From Edaphochlamys debaryana (lineage: Eukaryota > Chlorophyta > Chlorophyceae > Chlamydomonadales), in the NCBI GenBank assembly GCA_016858145.1, contig JAEHOE010000023.1, positions 744,001-808,000 of the forward strand: a stretch of DNA of 64,000 nt, read 5' to 3'. Of this stretch, positions 10,917 through 24,900 are shown piece after piece. The position numbers were made by a program, and so were the translations under genes. The notes beneath the pieces are model-generated. The model was not told the DNA's origin. It did not search any database and saw only the letters and a program-made list of their open reading frames with translations. The first letter of the stretch is position 1, and each line of letters opens with the position of its first letter.

Positions 10917-12902
10917 TGGAGTATAGTGCGCCCACGGTTACCGCGGGGAATGGGTCGCGTAGCAGATGGGAGAGGGGCTCAGCCCTTTTCCGACCCCATG
11001 GGGGCGCCCGCTTGTCATTGGAAATGCCGCATTTCCATTTCCTATGTAACTCCCCCCAGACTCGTGTCTCTGTGCCTGGCCACCGTGACACTTGAGGCTG
11101 GCTGCCACTTGGTGTATGTGAGGACAAACAGATAGCAACAGCCTAAGTCCCGTAAACCCGCATGTGTGCAGTGCGCGCTCGGTGCTGGGGCCAAGGTGGA
11201 TGGCCTCTTGCGGCACCATGCCGTCTTTGCTTGCTTGCCCTGCACTCTTGCCCTCTGCACCCGCAGTAGAACATGAAGTGGGTAGGAGAGAAATCCTTGA
11301 AGGAGAGTGACGGTAAAAGTTGTCCTGGGAGCCCCAGAACATGGGGAGGCAGATGACTGGGAGCACTTCCCAGAAGTCAAGGTCTGCACGTGCACTGTAC
11401 TTGGCTTGCCATCTTGTTAAGACTTGAGGTCACCAAATGTCTTATGCACGTGTGACCTCAGGGGCTAACAAGATAAAAAGCCCGGACAAGGTATGGCCAT
11501 TCTTCGACTTACACGATTAACTTCATCTGCAAGGGGAATGTACCATACCGTAGGGTGGTGGGGGCCTGTGGGGCCTGTGGAGCCCGTGGGGCCCGTGGGG
11601 GGAACTGATCTGATGGTGCACACCGGGCCTGTCAAACCCCTGCGGCGGGGCTGCATGCATGGACTCCGTGTGAGGCGACTCTGAACCCTTCTGCATTATA
11701 CCTCTAGACATTTAGTACAACAGGACAGCCGGGGGGGCGATTTCACGGGCGCACCGCAGCTCCCTCGCTGGTAGGCGCGACCGCGTTTCACGGAGACCAC
11801 CCGCGCCGCACAAGGCGACACATAACAGCTACGAGCACTTCATTAGGTATTGCATGCCGGGTAGGGCGCTTTGTCCGCTCGCTGCAAGCATCGCCGATCG
11901 ATGGCGACGCGCCAAAGGCGCACGCTGCGTGCATCACTGGCGGGCAGCAGTAACATTTTACGACTTCTGCTTAACGCGAATGGGAGGGGTGGGACCTCGC
12001 GAGCACCCGGGAGCGGGGACCCTTACTGCGTGCGTGTACTTGCCGAGAGCAGTAGCGAGACTTTCACACTGGTCCGGTGCGTGGCCAACATGCATGTGCA
12101 TGCAGCGGCGAAGATAGGCCAGCGTAGGCGCTTGTGTGTGTGGCCCACACCCCGCCCCCGCGGGTTTGCGAACGGGCACGCTCGTCCTGCCCGTCAGCCG
12201 CAGTGGAGGGCCTTCGCTCTCTCTCTCAGCTTTCTGTCGAGAGCTCCGCATCCGCATCCGAGGAGGTTAGGGAACACCCCTTATGGCATGTTACCGGCGC
12301 AGTTCTCGTCATCACTTGCAGCCGGCCTGGCTAGCCTCGCCTCGTCAGCGGCATAGACCGACGACAACAGCTGCCGCCTGCCCAACCCCCCACGCCTTCA
12401 AGATCTCTGCTCTGGTGCCGGTGTACCTTCGCTATCATGTTCGCTGCACGCCGCTGCAACGCGTCAAACGTCCGCCGTTGCAAGCACATCCAACAAGGGA
12501 TCCACGGCATACCCTCTGGTGCGGACGAGCCAGCCCCCTTGCCAGCCCCCATCTCTTGCTTCTCGCCCCACGACATTCGACTGATTCGAGCATCCACTTC
12601 CATGACAGTAGCAAGGGATCCAGAGCATGTAGGTGCTATGCTTAATGCAGCCCGCACCGTTCATGCTGCACATGCTCTCACCAGTATCCTAGCTAAAGCA
12701 TACGTTGGATGAAGGCATCGGCATCAACGCTTAATACATTGCGGCACGCATCACTCCCACGCTCGCTCCGCACGCACAAGAATAGGAAGGCGGCACATGA
12801 AAGGCCTGCTGCTGCGCGCGTCCTGCAAAGCTCTTCTGCCTGGACAGGCAGGCAGCACGAGAGAGATCAATCCACAACCACAGCCCGCAGCGCCTCTGTC
12901 CC
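10917..12902. other. Gene-poor stretch 3' of the STAND gene
   Basis: No gene supported. It holds an imperfect 21-bp hairpin at 11413-11433/11452-11472, a 9-bp GGGGCCTGT-type tandem repeat at 11561-11600 and short unsupported ORFs. It includes the 3' UTR of the large - strand gene, in which I found no clear TGTAA. Confidence 0.45.
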
Positions 12903-15900
12903 TCAGGGCCTGGGCCCTGCCCCCAGGTCGCCCCCCGCCGTGCTCGGCCGCCGCGGCAAGGCCTCCCCTGCGCGGGGACCGACAGCCGCCGCCACTCCCG
13001 CGCTGCTTCCATGGCTGTCCCTCGTGCCTCCCACCACTGGTGCCGGGCCCTTGGCCTGATCCCCTGCGCCCCGGCGGGGGTTCACCCAGTGCACGTCGTC
13101 CCCATTCGCCGCAGCCTCCACGCCCGCAACCGGGCCACCAGCCCGTGCGTCCGGAGCCCTTGCCCCATCCGCCGGCGGCCGCTTCCCCGCCGGTGCCGAC
13201 GGCCCCGACGGCGGCTTGCCCTTGCCGCCTCCGCTGGCGGCTCGCTTGGCCTTGGCCGCCGCCTCTAGGGCTTGGAGGTCCGCATGGGCCATGCGGGCCG
13301 CCTCCGTCATCGCCTGCCTTAGCACCGCCGATGCATCCAGGCGGGACAGCAGCGCCACACCGCCAGGCGCCTGCGCCGCCACGCCGTTGTCGCCGAGAGC
13401 CGTGACGGCGGCAGCGGCGGCGGCGGCGGTGGAGCCGCCGCTGGCGGCGGAGCTGGAGTTGGTGCGGCGCAGGCCGGGCGGCGGCGGCGCTGGCGGAGGC
13501 TTGGAGGCCGGGAGGAGGGGGCCGGCGCCAGGGTGCGATTGGGGGTGGGGGAGGGGAGCGAGCGGCGGCTTCCCTCCGGGGCCGTGCTTCGCGGCGGCGG
13601 GGTCGTGTCCTGCCGCATTCGCCCCTGGCCCTGGTGCCCCTGGCGGCCCGTTGGCCGCTGACCCCAGCCTCGGAGCGGAAGCGCTGGTCCGCCCCTCCGC
13701 CACCGGGCCGCCTCCCCCGCTCGCGCCAGGCGCCCCGGGCGCCGCCTTTGCGGCCTTCCCCCCGGGCGACCCTGCGGCCTTGCCATCGGCGCCATGGGTA
13801 CCGTTGGCAGGCGCAGCGCTAGGGCCCGGCTGGGCCTCCGCCGGGCCCCCCGGGGCCTTGCTGGCCGAGGCAGTGCGGCTGCTGCGCACCACGTGCGCCA
13901 GCGCCTCGTCCCCCAGCTGTCCCATGCCCTCTGCCCACTGCGGCTTGTACGCGCCGTACACCGCCTCGGCCTCCTCCGTCTACGGAAGGGGCCAGAAGAA
14001 GGGGAGAAGGACGCGTGTGAGGAGTCGAGATTGACTGGTGCAATGGCTGCGTCTAAAGCGCCTTCCTAGCAGATCAGCAGCGGGCAGTGAGGGAGGGTCA
14101 GGGTGGACCATGCTTGGCTGTCTCGCCTCAGCACGGGAGCAGGCAAGGAAAGCGCTGTGCCGTGCCCCGGCCCCCACCTTGCCCTGCTTCTTGAGCATGT
14201 AGATGAGGTTGGAGACGGCGGTGGTGACGGCGGGGTGCGCGGCGCCCAGGGCCGCCTCCAGCACCGCCAGGGCCTGGCGGCAGCACTCCTCCGCCTCGGG
14301 CAGGCGGGCCTGGGGGCAGCGGGCGGGATTGGAGGGCGGACAAAGCAGGACTGAGACTGTCAGGAGGGAGCCTGTATCTATGGCGGGCGGGCGGCCAGGC
14401 GCAGGCGGGTGGCACGGTGGGGAGCTATGCGGCCGAGCGCTGGAGGCATGGCACAGGCTCTGAGGCCCTGAGACCGTGAGGCGGGCGCGGGGACGAACCA
14501 CGCACCTGGTACCGCAGGGCCCGGGAGATGTTGTTGAGGGTGGTGCCCACGGTGTGGTGGTTGAGCCCCAACACCCGGCGCTTGATGGCCAGGGACTCCC
14601 GGAACGCCTGGTGGTGGTGGTGGCGGTGGTGGGGGGTGGGGGTGGTGCTGAAGAAATCGTCAATGTCGCTTCGCGGGATTGGATGCACGCCCGGCAGCCT
14701 GCACGACCGGCCCGCCAGGCACCCCAGAGGCCAGCCCCCGTCGGTCGCTCCTCCCACGCCAACTGCGGCAAGCACGTTGCCGGTGACCGCGGCGCCGCAA
14801 TACCCCCTCCTCTCGCCAACGGCCGCCCAAGCCCCCCCCCCTCGCGTTCACGCACCATCTCTGCCGCCGCGTATTTGCCCTGGCTGGACAGCGCCGTGCC
14901 CACGTTGTTGAGCGACATGGCCACCTCGGGGTGGTCGGGGCCCAGGGCGCGCTGCCGGATGGCCAGCGCCCTGCAGGCGGGGAGGGGGCGGAGAGGGGGC
15001 CTCGGCGGCGGGTGTGTGGGGCAAGATGTGGTCGATGGGCTGAGCGCCGGACCGTGTCAGCTACCGGTCAGGTAACGGTCAAGTAGGTCAGGTAGCAGCC
15101 CTAAGAGCCCCGGCCCCGGGCATGTAATGTGTATGCGTGCGCCCGTACTCGCTGGGTCCCAGCGAAGGCCCTTGCGAGAAGAGGCCCTTGGAGAGGCCCT
15201 TATGAACCAGGCCCTCTACGCCTCGAGCCCCTTTCCCTACGACCCCAGGCCCTTACTTCCTGTAGAGCTGCTCCTCCTCCAGGTGCCGCCGCTGCGCCCC
15301 CGCCACGATGCCCACGGCGTTGAGCGAGTCAGCCACGTCGGGGTGGTCCTCGCCCAGCAGCGCCGTGCGGACCTGGGCGGCGGGAGGGGGCAGGAGGAAG
15401 GGCGCGTGGGTGACAGCACGGGTAGGAGGGCCGTGGGCTCGCGAGGGGCGGGCGAGGCGGCTGGGCGTGCGTGGCCGGCCAAGCGGGTTGGCGAAGCAGG
15501 CCCCCGGCAGCGACCCCCTTTCGAGGAACGCCCCGAGAGCTTAGCGGGGGGAGGGGAGAAATGGGGGGTGTGACAGAGAGGCGGGCGGCGAGATGGGCCA
15601 CGACGGGTGAAGGTACCGCCTAGACCGATCCTGGCAAGGGTGGGCCGGGGCCCTTGTCGCACCCCCATCAAACAAGAGACCTGGGCCGGGCGGGCAAGCC
15701 AGGCCTGCGCTTCCACGGATGCGCTGTCAGGGATGCAAGCCCAGGAGAAAAAGGCTTGCGGCAGGAGGAGCCTAATAGCATGTGCCTACCCGGGTTCGAG
15801 CCGGGGTCTTCACGGCCACAACGTGATGTACTAACCACTATACGATAGGCACTTTTCACAGACGACCTCGACGAGGATCGAACAGGTGCAGGGACGGTAG

Positions 15901-18900
15901 TCAACCTGCGTTCCCAATCGAACTCGGAGCGAAAGGGATGCCACATTATGGTCGGCGCCCTTCCCAACCCGTCCTTCCGTTCTCCGCGTTCGAGTCTCGT
16001 CCCTCCGCTCCTGAGCAAGCTGTCGCGCCGTCTGCGCAGCCCTCTCTGCCTGGGAGCTGCTGCCCTCTCCCTCAGTCCCTCTGTCTCAGTGCCCCGTGTC
16101 CCCTTGTCTTGTGCCCTCTTTGTCTCCCTCGTGTTGGGACGCGCAGCTCTTTGCAGCTCCGAGTGCACGCGCGTCCTCGGCCTGCGCCCACCCCTGCCGG
16201 CCCGCCCCATGCTTCAGGGTCCAGTCGTCGTGGCCTGGCCGCCCCGCTTCTTTTCCGGGCCGTGGGGTCCGCCTCAGCCCCGGCTGTGCAGTCCGTAGCC
16301 GCGTCGGCGCTGGCAGCAACGGCAGCCGCAGCGCAAGTGCCCCGTTGCGACACGGGTAAGGGCACCAGCCGTCAACTCACATGAGGGCCGTGAGGAGCAA
16401 GCTGTGTGCCCCGGCCTGCACTCATCCCGCGGGCCCGCCCCATACTCCAGGGCCCAAGAACCGTGACAGCCTTGTCGGGCACTGGCGTGTCACGGTGCCT
16501 GAAAGGTTTGGGGGTGAAGTGAGGAAGTGAAGATGGCGTGGAGCCATGCCGGGAAGACGTGTGTGGGTCGGCGGGTCGGGGCAGGACCCGCACGAACCCA
16601 GTTGCTTTAGCGTGAATATCGCATGTAGTGTCAGCCTGCCGCTGTCAGTGGGGCTGAGTCGAGCGTCTGAAGTGTGGGATTGAGTGGGCAACGGCGTAGA
16701 GATGGTGTCGTACGGTGCCCGCAGGGGCACATCAGCGAGGGACAGACCTGTGAGGTTGTCTGTTCCCAAGCTCTCTGGTACAGCCTGCCGGTGTTGCGAC
16801 TTAGTGGACAGACCAAGTATGCGTTTAGGTGGCTACTAGAGCCGCTGATCATGTAAGGAGTGAGTGTTCGCTCCACCAGTCGGCATCGACCCGAGCCCCG
16901 CCAATTAGCTGCGTGCGCTAGGGTGCGATCGCCCCAGATCTGCGTGTGTCAGAGGCCGTGTGCCACGGCGTGCCTGCTGGACACATCGCCCTTCCCGTGC
17001 GGACGGCGCATCTGCCCTCGCCGGGCGCCGGCGGCGCTGGCTTGCCCCATCCTCCGCTGGAGGTGAAGCAGGGGCTACGCCGATGCAGTCAAGCCAACCC
17101 GCTGCCTGCAACCGCTTGCTCTGCTTGCCGCTGGTAGGGCAACCTGAATACCTGATGCGCCAAAAAGGAAGCCTCGCGGGAGGGGGCGCGCCTGGCAGCC
17201 GGCGCACAGGTCCGGCATACAGGTTGGCGGTTACTGCCCATCAGCCAACGGCCACAGCTCCGTCCGCAGAGCCTAGGCCGCATGGCGTCCTTGTGCAAAG
17301 ACAAGGAATCTACCGGTGTGGCCGAGGCTCGGCGGATCCCTTTCAGGCCGGAGACGTGGGGTGAAGCGGCTAAGCCACTGGCAGCCATCCTCTTTCGAGG
17401 AGAGCCCCGAGGTAAGACATAGGGTGTGGGGCAGAGAGGTGGGCGGGGGTGCGGGCCAAGCCAGGCCTGCGCTTCCACGGATGCGCTGTCAGGGATGCGA
17501 GCCCAGGAGAAAAAGGCTTCCGGCAGAATAGCCTAATAGCATGTGCCTACCCGGGTTCGAGCCGGGGTCTTCACGGCCACAACGTGATGTACTAACCACT
17601 ATACGATAGGCACTTTTCACAGACGACCTCGACGAGGATCGAACAGGTGCAGGGACGGTAATCAACCTGCGTTCCCAATCGAACTCGGAGCGAAAGGGAC
17701 TGCGTTCCCAATCGAACTCGGAGCGAAAGGGATGCCACATTATGGTCGGCGCCCTTCCCAAGCCGTCCATCCGTTTTCCGCGTTCGAGTCTCGTCCCTCC
17801 GCTCCTAAGCAAGCTGTCGCGCCGTCTGCGCAGCCCTCTCTGCCTGGGAGCTGCTGCTCGCTTGCGCTGCCCTCTCTCTCTGTCTCAGTGCCCCGTGTCC
17901 CCTTGTCTTGTGCCCTCTTTGTCTCCCTCGTGTTGGGGCGCGCAGCTCCCTGCAGCTCCGAGTGCACGCGCGTCCTCGGCCTGCGCCCACCCCTGCCGGC
18001 CCGCCCCATGCTTCAGGGTCCAGTCGTCGTGGCCTGGCCGCCCCGCTTCTTTTCTGGGCCGTGGGGTCCGCCTCAGCCGCGGCTGTGCAGTCGAAAGCCG
18101 CGTCGGCGCTGGCAGCGACGGCAGCCGCAGCGCAAGAGCCGGTCGCTGGGTTGTTCGCCGTAAGGGTCGCGCCTTGAGCACCATTCCTTGCGTACCCTAG
18201 CCTGCCTGCTCTGGGCTCTGGGCTGCTCTCCTCCTCCGCGAGCTTTCGCTCCAGGGTCCCCCATGCGCACTCCCCGCCCCACCCCGCCAAGGCTTCCCTG
18301 GTGCAGGCGCGATCCCGCTCAGCAACAAACACCCCACCCCACCCCACCTGCAGCGCTTCTCGGTAGGCCGCCTCCGCCTCCCGGTACCGCCCCGTGTTGC
18401 GCATGACGCGGGCCAGATTGGACAGGGAGGCTGCCACGTCAGCGTGCTGGTCGCCTGGGGCGAGGTACAGTATGGAGGTGGTGGAAGCGGGGGGCAAAGG
18501 GCAAGGGAAGGGCGGGGGCGTTGCTAGTAGGCAGAGCTGGCAGACGCCATGCCAGGGCTCCTCAGCCCACTCACCGCAACATCCCGGCTGCATACCCTTC
18601 AGCACGCGCTTCCCCCCTGCGCCTGCAGCCACAGCCGTCCCTCCCTCTCCCTTTCCGCCACCCGCCGTGCCCTGACACCCCCACCCCCCTGCCCCACCCG
18701 CTCCCCCCTTGCCCCCGCGCCCGCTCCCCGTCCGCTCACCCAGCGCCGCCCTCCGCAGGTTGAGCGCCGCCGTGTGCTGCTCCTCGGCCTCCCGGTGCCG
18801 ACCCATGGCCGACAGAGCCAGGCCCAGGCCGCTGTGGCAGGCGGCCGCCTCCAGCGACCCAGGGCCCGACAGCCGGGCGGCGGAGGCCAGCGCGCCGCGC

Positions 18901-21900
18901 CAGGCGCCCTCCGCCTCCAGGTACCTGCGGCGACAGGGGGGGATGAGGCGAGGGAGTGGGCGAAGGAGTGGGTGAAGGAGCGCGCGCGACACGAGAGGGC
19001 AACGTCTGTAGCTAGCCTGCAAGGCGCACACGCGCCGGAGGAATGACCACGCAGCACGCCGACAGCACATGCCCCCGCCGGCTCCAATGCCGGCCCACAT
19101 CCGCCCCTCAGCTCGGGACCCGCCAGCCCTGGCCCTGGCCCCAGCCCCGCGCCCTCACCGCGCCTGCCGATGCAGCGTCTGCGCCAGAGCCCGCTCCGCC
19201 AGCGCCCCCGCCGCCGCATCCCCGGCCTTGGCTGCCTGTGGGGAACGGGGGGCAGCGACGCTCAGCGACAGTGCTGGTGGCAACGGCCGCTGTCCGTCCC
19301 AGAGAGCAACCATCCCCATCACACCACGACTACAGGTCCTGCAATTGCAGTGCAGCCCAGCACACCGCACATAGCACACAGGCCAAGGAAACACTACTAG
19401 CCTCGTCCAAATCCAAAACACCACGACAACGGCTCTTCCGATGCAGCCCACCCCAGCCGGAGCCCAATCAGCCCCGTGTCTCGCCTGCCTGGCCACGGCC
19501 CTCCAGAAGGCCTCCATCTCTGCGCTGGCGTCCAGCACCAGGGCGGAGAAGAGCGGGCAGGCGGCCAGCGCGGGCAGGCAGGGGGGGCCGATGGTGCGCC
19601 ACAGCATGCGCTCGGCGTCGGGGCAGGTGGCGGCCAGCTGGGGGTGAGGGCGGGGGGAGGGGGGGGAGGGGGGAAGAGTTGAGGGTGGGGGCACGTGTGA
19701 GACGCGTCGTGTGGAGGGGGTTGCGCACCGAGAGCCGTGGCCGGGAAGGAGGCAGGTGGCGTCTGGCGGCGGCTCGCGACGCCCAGGCGCCGTCGCTAGC
19801 TTGGCAGCGCCGACTCCGGAGCCCAGAGCCCCCCATGCCGCCCATATTTACCCTGCCCCCCAAATCCCCCCCTCCCCAACCCGCCCCCAACCCGCCCCCA
19901 CCCCCGCCCCCACCTCCGCCCCCTCCCCCGCCCCCTCCCCCGCCCCCTCCCCCGCCCCCACCCCCTCCCCTTCCCCACCAGCAGCAGCGCCTGCACGTCC
20001 TGCCGCATCTCGCTGGCCAGCTGCGTGGCCGCACGTACGGCACCCCCGCCGTACAGCCGGTCGGCGCGCATCAGCAGCGCCAGCACGTGGCCCACGAAGC
20101 GGCACTGCAGCTCCACCTGTGGGGGCGACGGAGATGGGGGGACATGGGCAGGGTGTGGGGAGACGGGGAGGGAGCATGGGGCGCTTGAATGCTTGAATCC
20201 CATTCGCTGCTGGCGCGGGGCTGCTGGCGTGGCTTGCCACGCCAGGTCTTGGCTCCCTAGCCCCCGTACGGGACCGGTATCCGGATAGGGTAGGGTAGGA
20301 GGGGCTTGCCAGGGCAGGTTTGGTCCCTGCGCCCCTTGCCCCCCAGAGTTGCTCACCCGTACGTCCTGGTCCATGTCTGACAGGAGCGAGCGGGCCGCGT
20401 CCAGCACACCAGATGTTAGACTGGAGGGGCGGGGGGCATAGGGCGTCACAGGGCGGCCCGCTGAAGGTCTTCAAAAATGGCCAATGGCACCCAGACTGCA
20501 GCCCCTCATGGAAGGTCTGCCATCCGTACTTCAAGCCCCCGTGACAGCCCTGGCGCACCTGTAGCAGCCGCCGTACCAACCCACGCCGCCAGCGCCGCCG
20601 TACATGCCCCCCATGCCGCCGCCGCCAGCGCCCGCCGCCGCGTGCGCCACGCCGTAGCTGCCCCGTACGGAGCCGCCGCGGAACACCACCACGGAGAAGC
20701 CCAGCAGTACGTCCAGCAGGGCACGTACGGCGTACGGCGGCTGGCCGAGCAGGGAGGCGGCCATGTCCTCATCCTGGAGAGGAAGGCGGAGGGCAGGAGG
20801 CCGTGCGCACATAAGCAGCGTGTACACATAGTGCGACCCAGCCGCGGCTCCCCATTATGCAAGATTCTCGAGCTCTCGAACGGCCCCACCCCAAGCCACC
20901 ACGCCGCACGAGCAGAAACTCGCTTAACGTTACACCCATAACCCCGCAAAACTGAAACATGAACTCACGAAGGGCCCCGGCACGATGCTGAGCTGCACCA
21001 GCGCCGTGCGGTGCTCATCGCTCAGCCCCGCCAGCAGCGCCGCCGCCACCGCCGCGCCGGCGCCCAGCGTGCGGCCGCCGACGGAGCTGGCGCCGCCGCC
21101 GCTGTAGGTGGGCTGCAGCGGCAGCATGGTGGCGCCGCCGCTGCTGCCCGTGCCGCCAGAGGTGCGGAGCAGGAAGGACATGGACTTGGCGATGGCGCTG
21201 GGGCTGCGGCGGTGGCGGCCGCTGCCGCGCACGCTGCTGCTGACGGCGCCGGAGCCGAGCGTGGCAGCGCCGCCGCCACCGGCGGCGGCGGCGGCGGCGG
21301 CGGCCGCCGCTGACGCGTCGTCGGGGTCTGACATGAAGCCGAAGCCGCCCGGCGGCAGCTGGCCGGACGGGCCCGCGCCGGCGGCGGCGGTGGGCGTGGT
21401 TACGAGGCCGCCGTTGACGGCCGTGGCGACGGCGGCGGTGGCGGAAGAGGCGGCGCGGAAGCGCGAGGGCGGGCCGGGGCCCACGGGCGAGAGCGAGCGC
21501 TGCAGCCGGGGCGTGGGCAGCATCTTGGGCGACCCCGCGCCCCCTACCCCGCCCGGGTGCGCCACGGAGTGGGCCTTCGCGGGGCCAAAGCCGCCGCCGG
21601 GGCCGAAGCCCGACGCGGCGCCGCTGGGGCTGGCGGCGGCGATGGCGGCGGAGGCGGCGTTGGCGAGGCGCGCGCGGGAGACGGTGTCCTTGAGCGTGAG
21701 GGCGCCGGCGGCGACGGCGGAGGCGGCCAGGCGCAGGACCAAGGGCGAGGCGCCGCAGGCGGAGACCAGCTGGCGAGCCTCGTCCTGGCTCAGGCACCTG
21801 GGGTAGCAGGTGGGGTGGGGGTGGACAGGGCAGTGGGTGTGGAGATTCAAGCCTTCTCTCTGGTGGCGCAGCCCGACCCTCTCCTGGTGAGGCGCTGCGG

Positions 21901-24900
21901 CACGATCCCGCTGAGCTCAAACACCCCCCCAGGGGCCGACCTGGCCAGCCCCTCTCCCCTCCCGGCCAGCCTTGAATGGCGACGCACAGGGCGGAGGCGC
22001 CGCGGTCCCGCTGACCTCCAGAACACCCCCCGTTGCCCACCTGGCCAGCCCCTGCACCAGCGCCACCGCCGCCTGCTCGGGCAGGCAGCCCAGCCAAAAG
22101 GGCTCCACGGCCCGGCCGCGCAGGTCGGTGGGCTCGGCGGCGGTCAGCAGCACGCGCGCAGAGGGGACCACCGCCAGGAGCTGGGGAGGGGCAGGGGCGG
22201 GGCAGGGGGAACACGAGCGGGAATGAAACGAAGGGATCGACATAAGGAGAGCAATCGGTGCAATGCAGAAGCGGGGACCGAGGGGACAGCAACAGGAAAT
22301 CCAAGTAGCGGCAAGCTGCCCCTTCCTCCCACGAATGCACCCCGGCCTCACCTCCTCCAGTGCTCCCTGCACGTCCTGGTCGGCGCCCCCGCCCGAGCCC
22401 ACCACCACGCCGCCCCCCTCCCCCAGCAGGGGCTCCCGGTCCCCCTCCCCCTCCCCGCCAGCCGCCTCCAGGCCGCCCTCCTCGGCGATGCCGTACAGCT
22501 CGTCCTGGGGGTGACCATACAAGCGGGGCAGGGCGGTACGAGAAAAGTGCCGCCACGTATTGAGTGCACAACGCAGCGGGCGAAGCGTACGGTACGCAAC
22601 TCCATAGCTCAAGACACACGCCGCCCCTCGGACCAGGCAGTGAGAGCGGCCCCATGGCGGTGACAACTGACAGGGGATCCAGCGCCCGTAGGGCACTGCA
22701 CGGACTCGCAGCGACTAGCGGCAACGCCCCCCCCCCGGAGGACCCCCCCGAACCGTGCCTCCGCGGGCTCACCAGGCAGTCGGCCCCGTCCAGGACCAGC
22801 AGCAGGGGCCCCCGGGCCGCCAGCGCCTGCAGCGCCAGGCACACGGCCGAGGAGCCGCCGCCGGGGTCGTGCTCGGCCTGCGAAGGAGCACCACGGGGAG
22901 GGGCAGGAGGGCGTTTGAAAGTGGAGGAGCAGGGGAAGGGGAGCAGGAGTGCGCTATCAGTGATGCGGTGCTGTGCGAAGCGCCGTGTAAGGGGCAGGTG
23001 GGACGGCAGCCGAAAGGTGAGGGGCACGCACGCACAACGTTTTCCAAGTGCACCCGCGGCGTGCGAGCCCGGAAGGGCTTCACCGGGACAACCCCCTTGA
23101 CTTTCAACCCAGTAACCATACGGGCTTACACCTGCACGGCCGCCGCGAGGCTGTCGACTCGCACCCCACTCGCTCCTCGCGCACCATGGCGACACCTGCA
23201 CGGCCCCACACACAGCCCCCACTCTATCCCCACCAACCTCATCCCCGGGCGCACCTTGGCCACGCCCAGCGTCGCCGCGAACCGCGAAGCCAGCTCCGCC
23301 CGGCAGTCCGCCCCCGCCAGGTCCACGTAGTAGGCCCCCCCCGGCAGCGCCCCCGCGTTCCACAGCCGCCGCGCCGCCGCCACCGCCAGCGCAGTCTTGC
23401 CCTGGCCTGCGGGGAAGAGGGGAGAGTGGGGGAGGGGCGGAAGGGGGGTAAGGCAGGAGGCGAGTGGCGCGGCGGGAGGAGGGTGTAAACGCAACGCAGC
23501 GACAGCACTGGGTAAGAGGCATCAAAGGTGTTGCTGCTCGAAAGCTCGGAAGCTCGGAAGCTCGGGGACGCAACACACCGTGGGCGGACGGCCTGCACCG
23601 ACCCTCACCTGACTCCCCGATGATGCACACCGCGTGCGGCTTGGGCGCGCCGCCGCCGCCCCCAGCCCCGCCCCCGAGCCGGCTGCCCGCGCTCGACCGG
23701 TCCTCGCCGTCCCCCGCGCCGCTGCCGTCGCGCTGCCCCCGCGGAGGCCGCGCGGGCGGCGCCATGAGGAGGTCCGCCACGGCCCGCACGTCCTCCTCCC
23801 GCCCCACGAAGCGGTCCGAGTCAAGGGGCGGCAGGTGGCAGCGCGGCTCGAGCAGGGCGAAGGCGGAGGAGACGGAGGAGGAGGCGGAGGTGGCGGTGGG
23901 GTCGGAGGCGTGGGCACCGCCCGTGGCGCCCGAGGGCGAGCCGGCGGCGCGGGCGCCCGGGCGGAGCAGCGTGGAGCCGCGGAGGTCGGCGGAGCCGTCA
24001 AGGGAAGGGCGCTCTGCGGGGCAGGGGGAGGCGGAGGAAGGAGGGGCCAGCGGTGAAACGTGCCTCGCCTGCAGTACCCCCCGCACAGCCCCGCAACTGC
24101 AGTACCCGACCTAACCCTTTCCCAGCTGCCCCCGCGTACCCCTACGGCTAGACCTCATCGCCACAACCACCACACCCCTCCCGCCCCTTGCATCCTCCCC
24201 TTCACTCCCCTCCCCCTCCCTGCCCTCCCCTTACCCCCGTCCCCCCGGCTGTACCATCGCAAGCTAAGCTTTCCTGGCGCAGGCGCAACGACGCTCTCCC
24301 GCTCTCAGCTCTTAACACCCCCGTCCCCCGGTCCCACCCGTCAGCTGCGCCACCACCACGGCCAGGTCGGCGTCCGCGGGCACGTGCCGCCGCAGCTCCA
24401 CTACGCCAATGCGCCCGGGCGCAGAGCCCTCCATGCGCCGCTCGAACGCCAGCTTGCGCCGCCCATCCGTCAGCCGGTGGGACAGCACCGCCACCACCTG
24501 CGGGGGAGGGGCCGGGCAGGGAAAGGGCAACGATCGAGCGTCGGGTCGGAACAACGGCGAAGGCATGGTCGACCCGCCCTGAATACAAGCCTCTAGTTCC
24601 TAGCATTTCCTTACTACGCCGCGGGTCAAGCCCCTCCCCCCTCGCGCCGCCCACCCACCCGCTGCTCCACGGGCACCCGCACCAGCTCCGCGGGGAAGGC
24701 CTCCCACCACAGCGCCCAGGCCACGTCCTGGCGGGGGGAGAAGCACTTGCGCCAGAGCACGCGCAGGTCGGGGTGCGGGATGAGCGAGTGCACGCCCTCG
24801 GCGCGGTCCGCCTCCAGCAGGGACACGGCCTCCTGGATCTGCGCGGGGGCGGTGACGGGCAAGGAGAGGGGGGAGGAAGCGGGAGATTGTGGGTGGGAGG

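Larger units (their letters stand above)
17391..18133. repeat. Intronic tandem duplication, unit 2 (carries tRNA-His)
   Basis: Second unit of the duplication that begins near 15519, offset about 1.8 kb. It differs by substitutions and a 33-bp internal tandem duplication at 17668-17733. The tRNA sequence within is unchanged. Confidence 0.8.

Noticed and set aside
11413..11472. Imperfect 21-bp hairpin as a functional RNA
   Set aside because: Four to five mismatches and no other support; likely chance or decayed repeat.
12331..12657. Sequence on - reading LQRRAANMIAKV, like the end of a LINE reverse transcriptase
   Set aside because: Too short and isolated; no catalytic or endonuclease motif nearby.
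21015..24086. A 1,023-codon open frame on the - strand
   Set aside because: It runs through several introns of the STAND gene. Most of it is a shifted frame of the real exons, as the Walker A and B exons show.
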